A stretch of DNA of 64,000 bases from NCBI RefSeq assembly GCF_964204645.1, contig NC_134031.1:3517001-3581000 (forward strand), given 5' to 3'. A program made the translations under genes and the position numbers. The DNA comes from Tubulanus polymorphus. Its lineage: Eukaryota > Nemertea > Palaeonemertea > Tubulaniformes > Tubulanidae. The stretch's first letter is position 1. Every line of letters begins with the position of its first letter. Shown here in pieces: positions 54,801 to 64,000 of the stretch. Under the pieces are notes generated by a model. It saw nothing but the letters and a program-made list of their open reading frames with translations, searched no databases and was not told where the DNA came from.

Positions 54801-57800
54801 AATATGATAATTCCAGGATATACAGTGTATTAGATTGATCAATTAGTCTTCATCCAAACTAGAACATAATGACAACTAATCAAGAATGACCACTGATTAA
54901 GCTTAAAGTTCGTGGCTGCCCCACGGTCTTCACCCAGGAAAACCCTATCTCCTATAGTTTCCTATATCAGTCCACCCCAGAATACTTCAAATCTTGGTCT
55001 GCTAATGAAGTCTGATGTGAAATAGCAGGCAGATCCAGCTTTTCGCAAAATAGTGTGCTTTTTCCACAATCTCGGTGACTTAGACCCAGAGTACCAAGAT
55101 CTAGGGATCTGCTCCAAAGGAAGAAATTTTGAAAATGAAGACGCCGTTTCATGATTTTATTTCAGAAAAAACGTAATTTGGTCAGCAAAAAAAATTAGGT
55201 GGGGGATGGGGGGGGCACGCACACACTGGTGGCGCCCCACGATGTGTCACTGGTTAGAGGCAGACGGTCAAAGAACAAGAACCTTTCGATCATGAGACGT
55301 CTGCTAGGGGAGTCGAAGGTCAAATAGTAGCAGACGAACGAAATGTCATCAGTAATTACGAGTAGATATTTTCACAGAGATCCGGCAGTAATCCGAGACG
55401 ACGATGTTGCTCCTACTGGTCGGCGAGAAGACTTTTTATGATCGATTTGATGACATGTTTTACGTTTCATGAATATTTGATCGAAACCGTGGGGTCCGGG
55501 GATTTATCAGCGACAGCAGCGCGTTTCTCAGCTGTAGTTAATACGCGAAAAAACAGATACATTCCGCCGACGTTACATATCTTATGTAATCGGTAAGAAG
55601 AGCGTGCGAAAACCGATCCCGAAGAGATCAGAATATTCGATCAAAACTGCAGGATATCGGGATCCTGCATAAGATGGTTCTTTAGGCCGCTACCAAATAG
55701 AAGAAAAAAGAACTCAGCACAAGCAAAAAGAGCAACAGAGCTCTTTTTAGTCTTTTCAGCGACAGTAAAAGTTTCAGTAAATGTTAAGACAAATCGTACT
55801 TTGTAGATGAACTATATTTTGTCAAAAGTACAAGCTATCGCTACTGATTTTCAGTAGCTTCATGGAAGCTTCATGAAGCTAATATATGCATGGTATATGG
55901 ATGGAAGCTTCATGAAGCTACTATACACTGAGTTGCGAAAGCTCGTACTTTTAATAAGTTCTAGTTAACCTACCAAGTTCTACTATTCGAAGCTACTATG
56001 CACTAGTAGTGAAAGCTCGTACTTTTGATAAAATCAAGTTAACCTTCAAAGTACTATTCGTCTTTACGTTTACTGATTTAATAGGTAGGTTATTAGGTTA
56101 ATAGGTAGATTTAGGTAGGTTAACACAGCTTATCCACAACTCTAAAACTTTTCAGTAAAACTAGGCCAAACGTATTAAATCTGGAAAAGATGGCCGCCTT
56201 CATAAATCATCAAACTGCATAGAGATTTGATTAATCAATCATTAATTGCGGAACAAGGGCTCATTTGTAATTAGAAACTCGCGGGGATAATTAATCATAT
56301 CAGAAGGGATTTAAGGAGGCAGACTTTATTTCTGGAAATGTCTCCAGTCGGCTTTACGCTTAAATATTGAGAGCAATGCCTCCGAGATCTGAGATTTCTA
56401 AAGCTTATCGAGCTCGGTTTGTATACCGGTAATCGAAGTCATCATCGCAAATTCGATTCGTAATTTCAACTCGGACAAATTGAATTGAATTTCGACGGTG
56501 AACTCTCAGTCGGACATGCGTCCAAAATCGGGGTCGAAGTCGCGATACTGGCATCGGCAAATTGAGATATAAATCTAGACCCCGATGACGACGATGATAG
56601 AAATTTAGAATCGTTATCGAATTGGAATAAGATATTTGCGAACGCAATATCCGAATTAATTCAACCGATAAATCAATCTTACACGTGTTATAAACATAAT
56701 TAAATTATATCGATTTTAAACGAGTAATATATAGATTAAATATGATATTTGAATAGCGATCGAGATGAAGCGATGAAGCTCCAGGTCGAAGAGAGGACAC
56801 GAGAGCCGAGAGGACACGAGAGCCGAGAGGACACGAGAGCCGAGAGGACACGAGAGCGGCGAGGACACGAGAGCCGAGAGGACACGAGAGCGGCGAGGAC
56901 ACGAGAGCCGAGAGGACACGAGAGCCGAGAGGACACGAGAGCCGAGAGGACACGAGAGCCGCGAGGACACGAGAGCCGAGAGGACACGAGAGCGGCGAGG
57001 ACACGAGAGCCGAGAGGACACGAGAGCGGCGAGGACACGAGAGCCGAGAGGACACGAGAGCGGCGAGGACACGAGAGCCGAGAGGACACGAGAGCCGAGA
57101 GGACACGAGAGCGGCGAGGACACGAGAGCCGAGAGGACACGAGAGCCGAGAGGACACGAGAGCCGAGAGGACACGAGAGCCGAGAGGACACGAGAGCCGA
57201 GAGGACACGAGAGCCGAGAGGACACGAGAGCCGAGAGAACACGAGAGCCGAGAGGACACGAGAGCGGCGAGGACACGAGAGCGGCGAGGACACGAGAGCC
57301 GAGAGGACACGAGAGCGGCGAGGACACGAGAGCCGAGAGGACACGAGAGCGGTGAGGACACGAGAGCCGCGAGGACACGAGAGCCGAGAGGACACGAGAG
57401 CCGAGAGGACACGAGAGCCGAGAGGACACGAGAGCTGCGAGGACACGAGAGCCGAGAGGACACGAGAGCCGAGAGGACACGAGAGCCGCGAGGACACGAG
57501 AGCCGCGAGGACACGAGAGCGGCGAGGACACGAGAGCCGTGAGGACGCGAGAGCGGCGAGGACACGAGAGCCGAGAGGACACGAGAGCGGCGAGGACACG
57601 AGAGCCGAGAGGACACGAGAGCGGCGAGGACACGAGAGCCGAGAGGACACGAGAGCCGAGAGGACATGAGAGCGGCGAGGACACGAGAGCCGAGAGGACA
57701 CGAGAGCCGAGAGGACACGAGAGCCGAGAGGACACGAGAGCCGAGAGGACACGAGAGCCGAGAGGACACGAGAGCCGAGAGGACACGAGAGCCGAGAGGA

Positions 57801-60800
57801 CACGAGAGCGGCGAGGACACGAGAGCCGAGAGAACACGAGAGCCGAGAGGACACGAGAGCCGAGAGGACACGAGAGCCGAGAGGACACGAGAGCCGAGAG
57901 GACACGAGAGCCGCGAGGACACGAGAGCCGAAAGGACACGAGAGCCGAGAGGACACGAGAGCCGAGAGGACACGAGAGCCGAGAGGACACGAGAGCCGAG
58001 AGGACACGAGAGCCGAGAGGACACGAGAGCCGAGAGGACACGAGAGCCGAGAGGACACGAGAGCCGAGAGGACACGAGAGCGGCGAGGACACGAGAGCCG
58101 AGAGGACACGAGAGCCGAGAGGACACGAGAGCGGCGAGGACACGAGAGCCGAGAGGACACGAGAGCCGAGAGGACACGAGAGCGGCGATCACACAAGCGT
58201 TTTTGAAGCGTTGAATATTTTTAAGTTTAACCAAGTGTATAGTGCTCTAAAACACGATAGATTTTTGTTGCCGATCACAGCATGAAAGCAGATCTTTTGC
58301 TAGTGATCTCATGATTAATATACCTCACTAGATTTATAAGCTGTGATCACACAAGCATTTTTGATGCTGGCCAGTGCCAACCATTAACATTGGTGCTAAA
58401 TGGGTCCACATGCCAAATTTGGCGCCTTAGACAAGTTTTTTGATAAGTCTAGGCCCATACACAGGGGCTGGTCTGACGGGTTAATAAATGTCAACAGAGT
58501 AAAGCATTCTCTGGTGATAAATTGCCCCAAATTTTCTAAACATTTTCTCAATTACATTGATATCGCTCTTTTGATTCTTTTTTTGGATTTCTTTCAGTAT
58601 AAGTTTTAATCAGTAAATTCTATATCAGATAAGACCTTCTATAAATTACAAGTTTTATGCTTCACAAATCGCAACGTAAGTATTATACACTCCTTTGATC
58701 GACCCCCGTCATGCATGCCTTAAACTCATCATATAGCAACACCCCCTCCTTCAATCTTGCCTACGAGCCAGAATACACGAGGTACCGGCTTAGACATTGT
58801 AAGCATTGAAATCGAGAAGTTCTCTTGCTGTAAATGAATATTGAATTGAATAATGTTTATTCGATTTCTAGTTGGCAACTACTCCGAACTGTTTAATAAC
58901 TATCAATAATGCACTGTTTGACTTGTACGTCTATTAATGATTTTCCGAAACTGGCGCTAGCTGCGCGTACCCCGAAAACATTATCTACGTAATACCCATC
59001 AAACTAGTGAAAACATTGATATACAATTTCAGGTTTAAAAAGGAAAGATATGACAAAAACCGTGAGGAAAGTCAGTAGGTGGCAACTGTAGTTGACTAAT
59101 AGTGGAATTTAAAAGGGTGTGTGTTAAACCTAAAACCAGGCCCAAGGGTGATTGATGTTGAAACTGGTCCAAGCGTTTAAGTAAAGTGACCCTATAAGGT
59201 TGGTTCAACCTACGAGCAATTGTTGAGATAAATGCTCGTTAGGTTCAACTTATAACTGGTCCATGGGTTAAAGAAAACCTGTCCTGTAAAACCGGCTGAA
59301 AGGGTTATACTTAAAACTGGTCTATATGCCAGTCACAATGTTTAAACGTAAAACTAGTCTAAAGCCAGTCACCATGATTTAACTTAAAACTGGCCTATAA
59401 ATCCAGTCACAATGATAAAAAGTTAAAAATGGTCCATAGAGCCCAAGGACTTACATTTAAAACTAGTCTATAAGAGATAAAACTCGGCTGTAAAACCAGC
59501 CCTAATAGTTTTTAAGTGAAGATAACTAGACAATGAAACGAGCCCCAAGGGTTAAAGTTAAACTAGTGCCATTATTGTTTTGTAGCTTATTACAGCTGAC
59601 GTAGAAAATTCATTTTTTGTTATGACAACGGTTACGCACTCGCCAGCGTTACTCCGAAACAACTCACCTCTAATTTTTCTTTGAACGTTTCTACTTTAGT
59701 TTTTAGTTCTAACAACGTCGGATTTAGTTCACCATTGTCGACGAATACGCGCTTCTCCAGACTCGTAATTCTGTAACAACAACAAAAACAACATGAAAAT
59801 GGCATAAAACATTCGTAGACTGCTGGATCCTGTTCGGCAATCTTCAGTTATATTGATGGAATGTTTGCTGATTTAAAGATGCCGGCCAACTTTAAGCCAT
59901 ACAGTTCATTTTAAGCCCATCTTATAGCCAATTTAATGAATTGAGACCAATCATAACCGTTTCACTGGGCCCTACGCTTAGTTGCAGAATGAAGCGACTT
60001 AAGTCCAATATTAGTGTTAAGACCAATCTCAATGTTAGATGTGGCAGCTTATATAAAATCCACTCAGATTGATCTGAGTATAAGCCTCATAACTGTAGAA
60101 CTGAGTCTTGGCTTCAGCGAAATTAGTTCCTTTTTCATTCAGTTAACTGTTAAAGCCATAATTTAGCCATGAGCTGTGGCATTAGATCCATTTCTCAGTA
60201 GCTCAATCATGACTTAATAAATAATTAATAATTAAATAATGACAATAATAATAATAATAATAATGATAATAATAATAAATTCAAATATAGCTGCAAAGCA
60301 GCGATAACGGGTTTTCTGGATGCATGTGATCGAAAGGAAAAATTATTTACCGGGTATTCGATGGAAAAAATAAAATGAGATGATTTGGATATTATCGGAG
60401 CAATCCTCTTTTTGGTTGAATGGTCTAACCCCAGTATAGTCCCCCGTGATTTGGAAATTCTCGGAGCCCTCCTTTATTTACTTACTAAATGACGTCACAA
60501 ACTGTTATTTCGCCGGTGCTTGTTGTCTAACAATTCAATTCAATTCTTTATTTACAGTAACCTAATAAGTAATTTTAAGTTTCAAATAGGATGGAAAGTA
60601 CATTCAGACAATCTGTTGGTTCAGAGAGACCGTTATTACAGTATCAATTTATACATTTCGCTTCGAAGCTGTCAGTTGCCGAATCTGAATGAAGATGAAT
60701 TTTATTTGACGAAATCGGCGGAAAATATATAATAATAATAATCAACAGAATTTCAAGAGGGTTTTCGACGAAAGTCAGAAAACCCTAATTAAGTCAACGA

Positions 60801-63446
60801 GTGGTGTTAAGTGGTGTTAAGACTGGTCTCAAGTTTTTAGATTAGCTATAGAGCTAAGCTGGTCTTAACTCATAGCTACGACTGCAGAACTGCCCTACCG
60901 CCCCCCCACGCCCAATTAGAGTTGCATCAGTTATCTAACCGTTCATTGCTATCAATCTAAATTCATAACGAGACACTATTCAAATAAACAATCATCAGTT
61001 TTCATGAAATGTCGATGATACATTTGCCGGCGCACACGGCGCGCACACGTCACTAAACCGTACCGGGTACGACGACGACGAAATACATTCTCTCCAGAAT
61101 GAAACGAATGAGCTGTAAATGTATCTATCAAACATCAATTACAGAATCCCCATTATACACGCGTGCCGGGTTTCGGTTTATTTGCTCTGGGGGAAATAAA
61201 ACGACGACGAAACGAATACGTTTTAAACGAGTCTATTATAAACAAAGTCATTATATTTCGCGATCGATTTATATCAATGATCATCTGAAATAATCATCCA
61301 TAGTTTTTATGACTGAATTAAATAAAGTTTACTTTTTCATATTCACCCACGTCAATATGCAGGGGCTGATCCACTTTGTTAGCAGACAGTATTTTCTAAA
61401 CTCATATGGGGCACTCAGGTCGCCCTTACAACTGCAACTACAACTAGAAGCGATTGGTTCGAGCAACTGGCAACGATCGTCAGCGACTGGTTTTTTCCCA
61501 GTCGCGGCGACCTGAGCGCGTCTACAACTGACAGCGACGGGTCGGCGACGCAAAAACTGCCAGTCGCTATGAGTTGAACATGTTGAACTTTCAGCAACGC
61601 GTCGCAGCGACTACCACTAGTTGTACAGCGTTTTTGTCGACCTGAGCGCTACTGCAACCGATTTCCGCGTTGTAGTGAAGTACTATAGTCATTTTGAACA
61701 GATCACATGATCAATTGAACTTGGGCGGCGCCATTTTGAACAGATCACATGATCAATTGAATCGCGCGTTGCAGCGACGGTCGAAGGGCGACCTGAGCGC
61801 GCACTGATTAGCGTTGAACGTTTCAATCCCGTTGCTGCCGGTCGCTTCTAGTTCTAGTTGTAAGCGACCTGAGCGCGGTTACAACTCGTGGTCTTCAGTT
61901 TCGTCGCGTCGTAGGGCGACCTGAGTGCTGCTATAGAGGCATTAAGGCGAGCCATGGACTAGTTCATACGAGCATAGGTCGACCTTGCAACTGCTTGAAC
62001 CATCGTCACGCGATTCTCTGCATCTTCCAGTGACAATAGCAACTTTGTTGCCGCAATTGGCAACAGAGTAAATCTTCAAAATGTTCAACCCTTCAAATGA
62101 AGGTAAATTCAAGTTGGAGCCACTAGACAGACAGTCAAGAGGGTCGTGTCAACAAGACACAGACCCATTTGGCACCAGTGTGAACTATTGGCCAGGGCCT
62201 AATCTGGTTCTGGCCCGGGTGTTATCAAACACATGTGTTATCCCAATATAGATAATTGGCAAATGAGGTATCTTCATCGCAAGATCGCTCGCGAAAAATC
62301 TAAATTTTTTTAAATTTGCTGCCGTCATCGGCAACCGATATGAACCAGACTTTACGGCACTACAGTTCAACAAACTTTAAAATATTCAACACTTCAAATG
62401 AAGGTGTTATCAAGTCAGAGCCGCTAGACAGACAGTCGAGCTCGCGTCGCGCGTCTGAAGTTATTCAAATGAGCCGTGAATAAAACCGGTAAAAATCAAC
62501 AATCGATGAAATCTACCCGACCACCGACGACGAGACGGAGAAACGTTGTCTGGAAAGTTCGACGGTACGAGCTCATTATTATTTCATATTAAAGTGCCCG
62601 CGATGAAGATAAACAACTGATATAAGCCGAGCGTTTCATTTAGCGATATTTTCTAAAGCGTAAATCGATAAGTTTTTGTCCAGGATCGAACGGGGAAATA
62701 TTTATACAATGCCCGTGCGTGCAGACGGCAAAAAACCAGATATTTGTTTTTCGACGACGCTTGAAGCTGCTGCTTTAATTGCTGCGTTGTGCGAATGTGA
62801 AAGTCATGCTCTCAATCAAAGTGTCTAAAGCTAAAATCGCTAGGTGATTCATTGGCCCGGGTCAAACTGGCCAGGACCAGGCCCTAATCAAATTTTGGCC
62901 CGTGAGTAACCGCAGAGCCCTCTAACATGTATGTCACTCACTCGTTACAAAAAATGCCATCAAAAGAATGCTGTGGCAAGTGAGGTGAGTCACTAGCATT
63001 CGCATGCAATAAGTTGGCCCTTGCTAAAATTTGACACAGGCTGTTCTGATGATTTTACAAATTTGGCCCAGGCACACGCCCATTAGGCACCAGTGTGAAC
63101 AGTTGGCCCTGGTGCTATCTGGAACAGGCTGAAGACACTGTGATCATAGAATTTAGAGGTTTTAGATTTTTCCTTCTGACTATAAAATTTGGGATGCAAA
63201 TTTCATGTCGAAACGGTTCCCTAATTGCAGACTCGCCTCATTACGATCCGACCTTAGTCGACTTGAGCTTGGCTTAATCAATGGTCTGTCTGATGTAAAA
63301 GGATTGATACAGGGATTAATACAGGGATTGATACAGGGATTCATACAAGGATTCATACAGGGATTCATACAGGGCGCGGAGTTTATACACATACCTTGAT
63401 TCGAGAGAGACAGGGTCTAGTCCGAGTCCGTGCGCTACAATGGTCC
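39873..63446 (-). CDS. PDE9A: cGMP-specific phosphodiesterase 9A, 3' part, 5' end outside the window
   Basis: Minus-strand exons in order: 63446-63395, 59770-59668, 52927-52782, 50551-50410, 48614-48519, 48199-48077, 46470-46310, 44827-44725, then 43998-43894 or 41846-41742, then 40733-40587, 40037-39873; all phases join. About 446 residues lie in the window. The enzyme hydrolyses cGMP with high affinity. The N-terminal part has a helical segment ([21 protein letters not shown]). The HD catalytic domain shows [42 protein letters not shown] and DISNE, then [27 protein letters not shown] with the invariant nucleotide-binding Gln. Metal-binding His, His-Asp and Asp residues are all kept. The start lies to the right of the window: the first exon here begins in the middle of a codon. 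Two versions of one catalytic exon are present. Confidence 0.95.
40904..41013. mobile_element. 110-bp MITE-like palindrome in a PDE9A intron
   Basis: The ends GGGTCCGGTTCCACAGTT and AACTGTGGAAATGGACCC are inverted. Inside are inverted GAGTTAAA/TTTAACTC stretches. It appears to be the same family as 42251-42362 and related to 5529-5620. Confidence 0.7.
41742..41846 (-). CDS. PDE9A: PDE9A alternative catalytic exon A (diverged version)
   Basis: 105 nt, phase 0-0, with acceptor TTGTTGTAG and donor CAG|GTACCG. It encodes [20 protein letters not shown] followed by [15 protein letters not shown]. It includes the fourth metal-ligand Asp (ADISNE). It lies downstream of exon B in the transcript and shares 21 of 35 residues with it. 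Confidence 0.9.
42251..42362. mobile_element. MITE-like palindrome between the two PDE9A alternative exons
   Basis: CCTAGTTCCACAGTTTTGAGTT is answered by inverted CAACT/CCACAACTGGTAG at the right end. It is more diverged than the copy at 40904. It sits in the 2-kb intron separating exons A and B. Confidence 0.5.
43321..43800. mobile_element. composite palindromic repeat between PDE9A exons A and B
   Basis: The outer ends CCGGTTGCACAGTTAAGACTT and ATTGTGCAGCCGAGG are inverted relatives. Nested inside, ACTAAACCCTTTCAGTG at about 43530 is inverted as CACTGAAAGGGTTAAAAC at about 43742, marking a second element inserted in the first. No coding potential is convincing. Confidence 0.55.
43894..43998 (-). 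CDS. PDE9A: PDE9A alternative catalytic exon B (canonical-like version)
   Basis: 105 nt, phase 0-0. It encodes [20 protein letters not shown] followed by [15 protein letters not shown], closer to vertebrate PDE9A (MILIK, RPM-V-AEPW-DCLL) than exon A. Upstream is a perfect TACTAAC branch site followed by an A-rich stretch rather than a pyrimidine tract. The donor (CAG|GTTTGA) is weak. Both features suit regulated splicing. Confidence 0.92.
45866..46260 (-). repeat. minisatellite, ~60-bp unit with GAGATATCTC palindrome
   Basis: Repeats of ACTGGAACTATGAGATATCT plus CATAGTGGCTG and a variable spacer, about six imperfect copies. It ends about 50 bases from the PDE9A exon at 46310-46470, in the intron downstream of that exon's donor. 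Confidence 0.85.
46620..46905. repeat. dispersed repeat, same family as 19021-19370
   Basis: It shares GCATGCTAATTGG, CTCACTTGCCACA and TAGTAATGAGT with the ABCF1 intron copy, flanked by CCAGG/GGCCAGG/GGGCCAG motifs. Confidence 0.6.
49904..50166. mobile_element. Penelope-like non-autonomous foldback element with hammerhead-like cores
   Basis: Flanked by the 13-bp direct repeat TATGCCTTTCGTG (49891-49903 and 50167-50179). A 36-nt tail (49904-49939) is followed by inverted arms of ~113 nt (49940-50166) meeting near 50052. Each arm, read outward, has CTGATGA, then a stem TGGCT...AGCC, then GAAAC. That is the conserved hammerhead ribozyme core order, with stem II in place. It lies in the PDE9A intron between exons 48519-48614 and 50410-50551. 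Confidence 0.8.
52035..52137. mobile_element. 103-bp MITE-like palindrome
   Basis: CTGGTTTTATAAACAGGTAT with TACCTTTAACTCGGGGG is inverted as CCCCCGGGTTAAAGGTA and ATACCAGTCTATAAAACCAG. It is in the PDE9A intron between 50551 and 52782. Looser relatives (AAAACTGGTCTATA motifs) are spread over 59150-59560. Confidence 0.7.
52928..56790 (-). other. PDE9A long intron, left part
   Basis: No exon or nested gene is supported. It contains a ~75-bp direct repeat (about 54537-54608 and 54856-54930, sharing GTGGCTGCCCCACGGTCTT) and a second direct repeat at 55870-56040 (GAAGCTACTAT...GAAAGCTCGTACTTTT...TTAACCT). It also contains GGCC-type dispersed repeat fragments near 53780-53870. Confidence 0.5.
56791..58188 (+). 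repeat. 1.4-kb minisatellite, 17-bp unit GAGCCGAGAGGACACGA, ~82 copies
   Basis: A nearly gapless head-to-tail array in the PDE9A intron. The main variants are GAGCCGAGAGG, GAGCGGCGAGG and GAGCCGCGAGG followed by ACACGA, interspersed in a non-random order. The unit length is not a multiple of three and the unit contains no stop in any frame of either strand. All six frames are therefore open across it, with a 17-residue period. These long frames are by-products, not genes. Confidence 0.97.
58189..59667 (-). other. PDE9A intron between the minisatellite and exon 59668-59770
   Basis: No gene is supported. At 59150-59560 there are several degenerate AAAACTGGTCTATA / CCAGTCACAATG motifs, apparently fragments of one MITE or minisatellite family. 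Confidence 0.5.
60243..60280 (+). repeat. (AAT)n microsatellite
   Basis: An AATAAT run with a single GAT interruption. Confidence 0.9.
61411..61928. mobile_element. 518-bp MITE-like element with 15-bp perfect ends
   Basis: The ends GCACTCAGGTCGCCC and GGGCGACCTGAGTGC are exact inverted repeats. Internal copies of CGACCTGAGCGC at about 61507, 61639, 61790 and 61865 suggest nested or rearranged elements. Flanking target duplications are not evident. It lies in the PDE9A intron between exons 59668-59770 and 63395-63446. Confidence 0.65.
62850..63125. repeat. dispersed repeat, inverted copy of the 19021/46620 family
   Basis: It contains TGTGGCAAGTGAGGTGAGTCACTAGCATTCGCATGC, here read in segments: TGTGGCAAGTGAG and CATTCGCATGC. 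This is the reverse complement of the core in the other copies, with GGCCCAGG/TTGGCCC flanks. A partial relative lies at 62150-62230. Confidence 0.6.
63301..63374 (-). repeat. 12-bp minisatellite next to a PDE9A donor
   Basis: Six copies of GGATTGATACAG (G/C/A variants) end 20 bases from the 3' end of exon 63395-63446, within the intron just past its donor. Confidence 0.9.
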
Positions 63447-64000
63447 CTGAAAATAGACAAAACGATTTCATTTTTATTACTAAAATCGACAGAAAGCGGA
63501 AGGCATACTTTCATACACAACACGTGCGGGTGTAATGTAACGTAACCACCGAGCACGCGTGACTGAATATTAGGTCTAGGTATCTAAATTTTTTTCGATA
63601 AGCGACCGCGTCGAGGTGACTTATAGGTTTTCTCGAATATAAACCGGGGCATGCGGCGAACGTTTCTGCGAATATTCCCCCCTCCCCCCCGCCAACGCAT
63701 ACATGTGGTAACTGAAAGGTTTCATTTTCTCCCCACCGATGGAAAGGGCGTTGAAATTACCGGGTACCGGCGCGCTGGTCGACGGCGCGTTTATGATTTT
63801 CGCGCCGCGTTTGGTTTCTTACGTTCGCGAATCATTTGACGAGATCTCGCGCTTTTCGTCTGGTTATTATATTTGACATTTTATCCGATGCGTTTCTCGT
63901 TTCGTCGACGCAGACGCAGCAGATGAAATGAGATTTGCCGACGGGAAAAATAAAACCACGATGACGACGACGACGACAACATAACGGAAACGTGCCCGCG
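63447..64000 (-). other. PDE9A intron upstream of exon 63395-63446
   Basis: No exon is recognised. Short CG-rich and (ACG)n stretches lie toward the right edge. The preceding PDE9A exon must end in phase 1 and is outside the window. Confidence 0.5.

Noticed and set aside
56705-58285. Long overlapping open frames of 182-509 codons on both strands
   Set aside because: They exist because the 17-bp repeat lacks stops in every frame. The predicted proteins are pure 17-residue repeats, all six frames are equally open, and the region is inside a PDE9A intron.

Overview
This is a stretch of animal nuclear genome. Every confident gene is split by short AT-rich GT-AG introns, stop codons are followed by AATAAA signals, and the products are animal proteins. 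The families, the nested intronless GPCR and the repeat content fit a marine invertebrate, probably a spiralian (mollusc, annelid, brachiopod, nemertean or phoronid). That placement is inference; no marker in the window fixes the phylum.

Layout. 1-2.3 kb: intergenic, with a weak small membrane-protein ORF on the minus strand. 2.3-6.8 kb (+): a NEK6/NEK7-type kinase with two alternative first coding exons, each carrying its own glycine-rich loop and catalytic lysine. 6.8-10.3 kb: intergenic, with a near-perfect hAT-like foldback MITE. 10.3-19.6 kb (+): ABCF1 in 17 exons, whose intron 15 hosts a complete intronless rhodopsin-class GPCR. 20.0-22.7 kb (-): ANKRD45, tail-to-tail with ABCF1 and head-to-head with the next gene. 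23.1-24.5 kb (+): fucose mutarotase (FUOM), complete in six exons. 23.5-36.4 kb: seven tandem copies of a 1.8-kb unit holding FUOM exons 3-6 plus 3' flank; six of these copies lack exons 1-2. 36.4-39.8 kb: intergenic simple repeats. 39.8-63.4 kb (-): the 3' part of PDE9A (cGMP phosphodiesterase), with its 5' end beyond the window. Its long introns hold many MITEs, minisatellites and a Penelope-like foldback.

The most interesting items are as follows. (1) A tandem pair of 105-nt PDE9A exons encodes alternative versions of the catalytic segment with the metal-binding Asp; they have the same phase and length and look mutually exclusive. (2) The duplicated first coding exons of the NEK kinase. 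(3) The FUOM partial-gene array, with one unit that is an evident unequal-crossover hybrid. (4) Two foldback elements, in FUOM intron 2 and in a PDE9A intron, share one architecture: a 12-13 bp target duplication, a 36-nt single-copy tail, and ~110-nt inverted arms that meet head-to-head over a hammerhead-ribozyme-like core. This is the structure expected of non-autonomous Penelope-like elements. (5) A 1.4-kb 17-bp minisatellite that is open in all six frames.

The genes have unrelated housekeeping or signalling roles (mitotic kinase, translation initiation, ciliary-type ankyrin protein, fucose metabolism, cGMP turnover). They share a neighbourhood, not a pathway.
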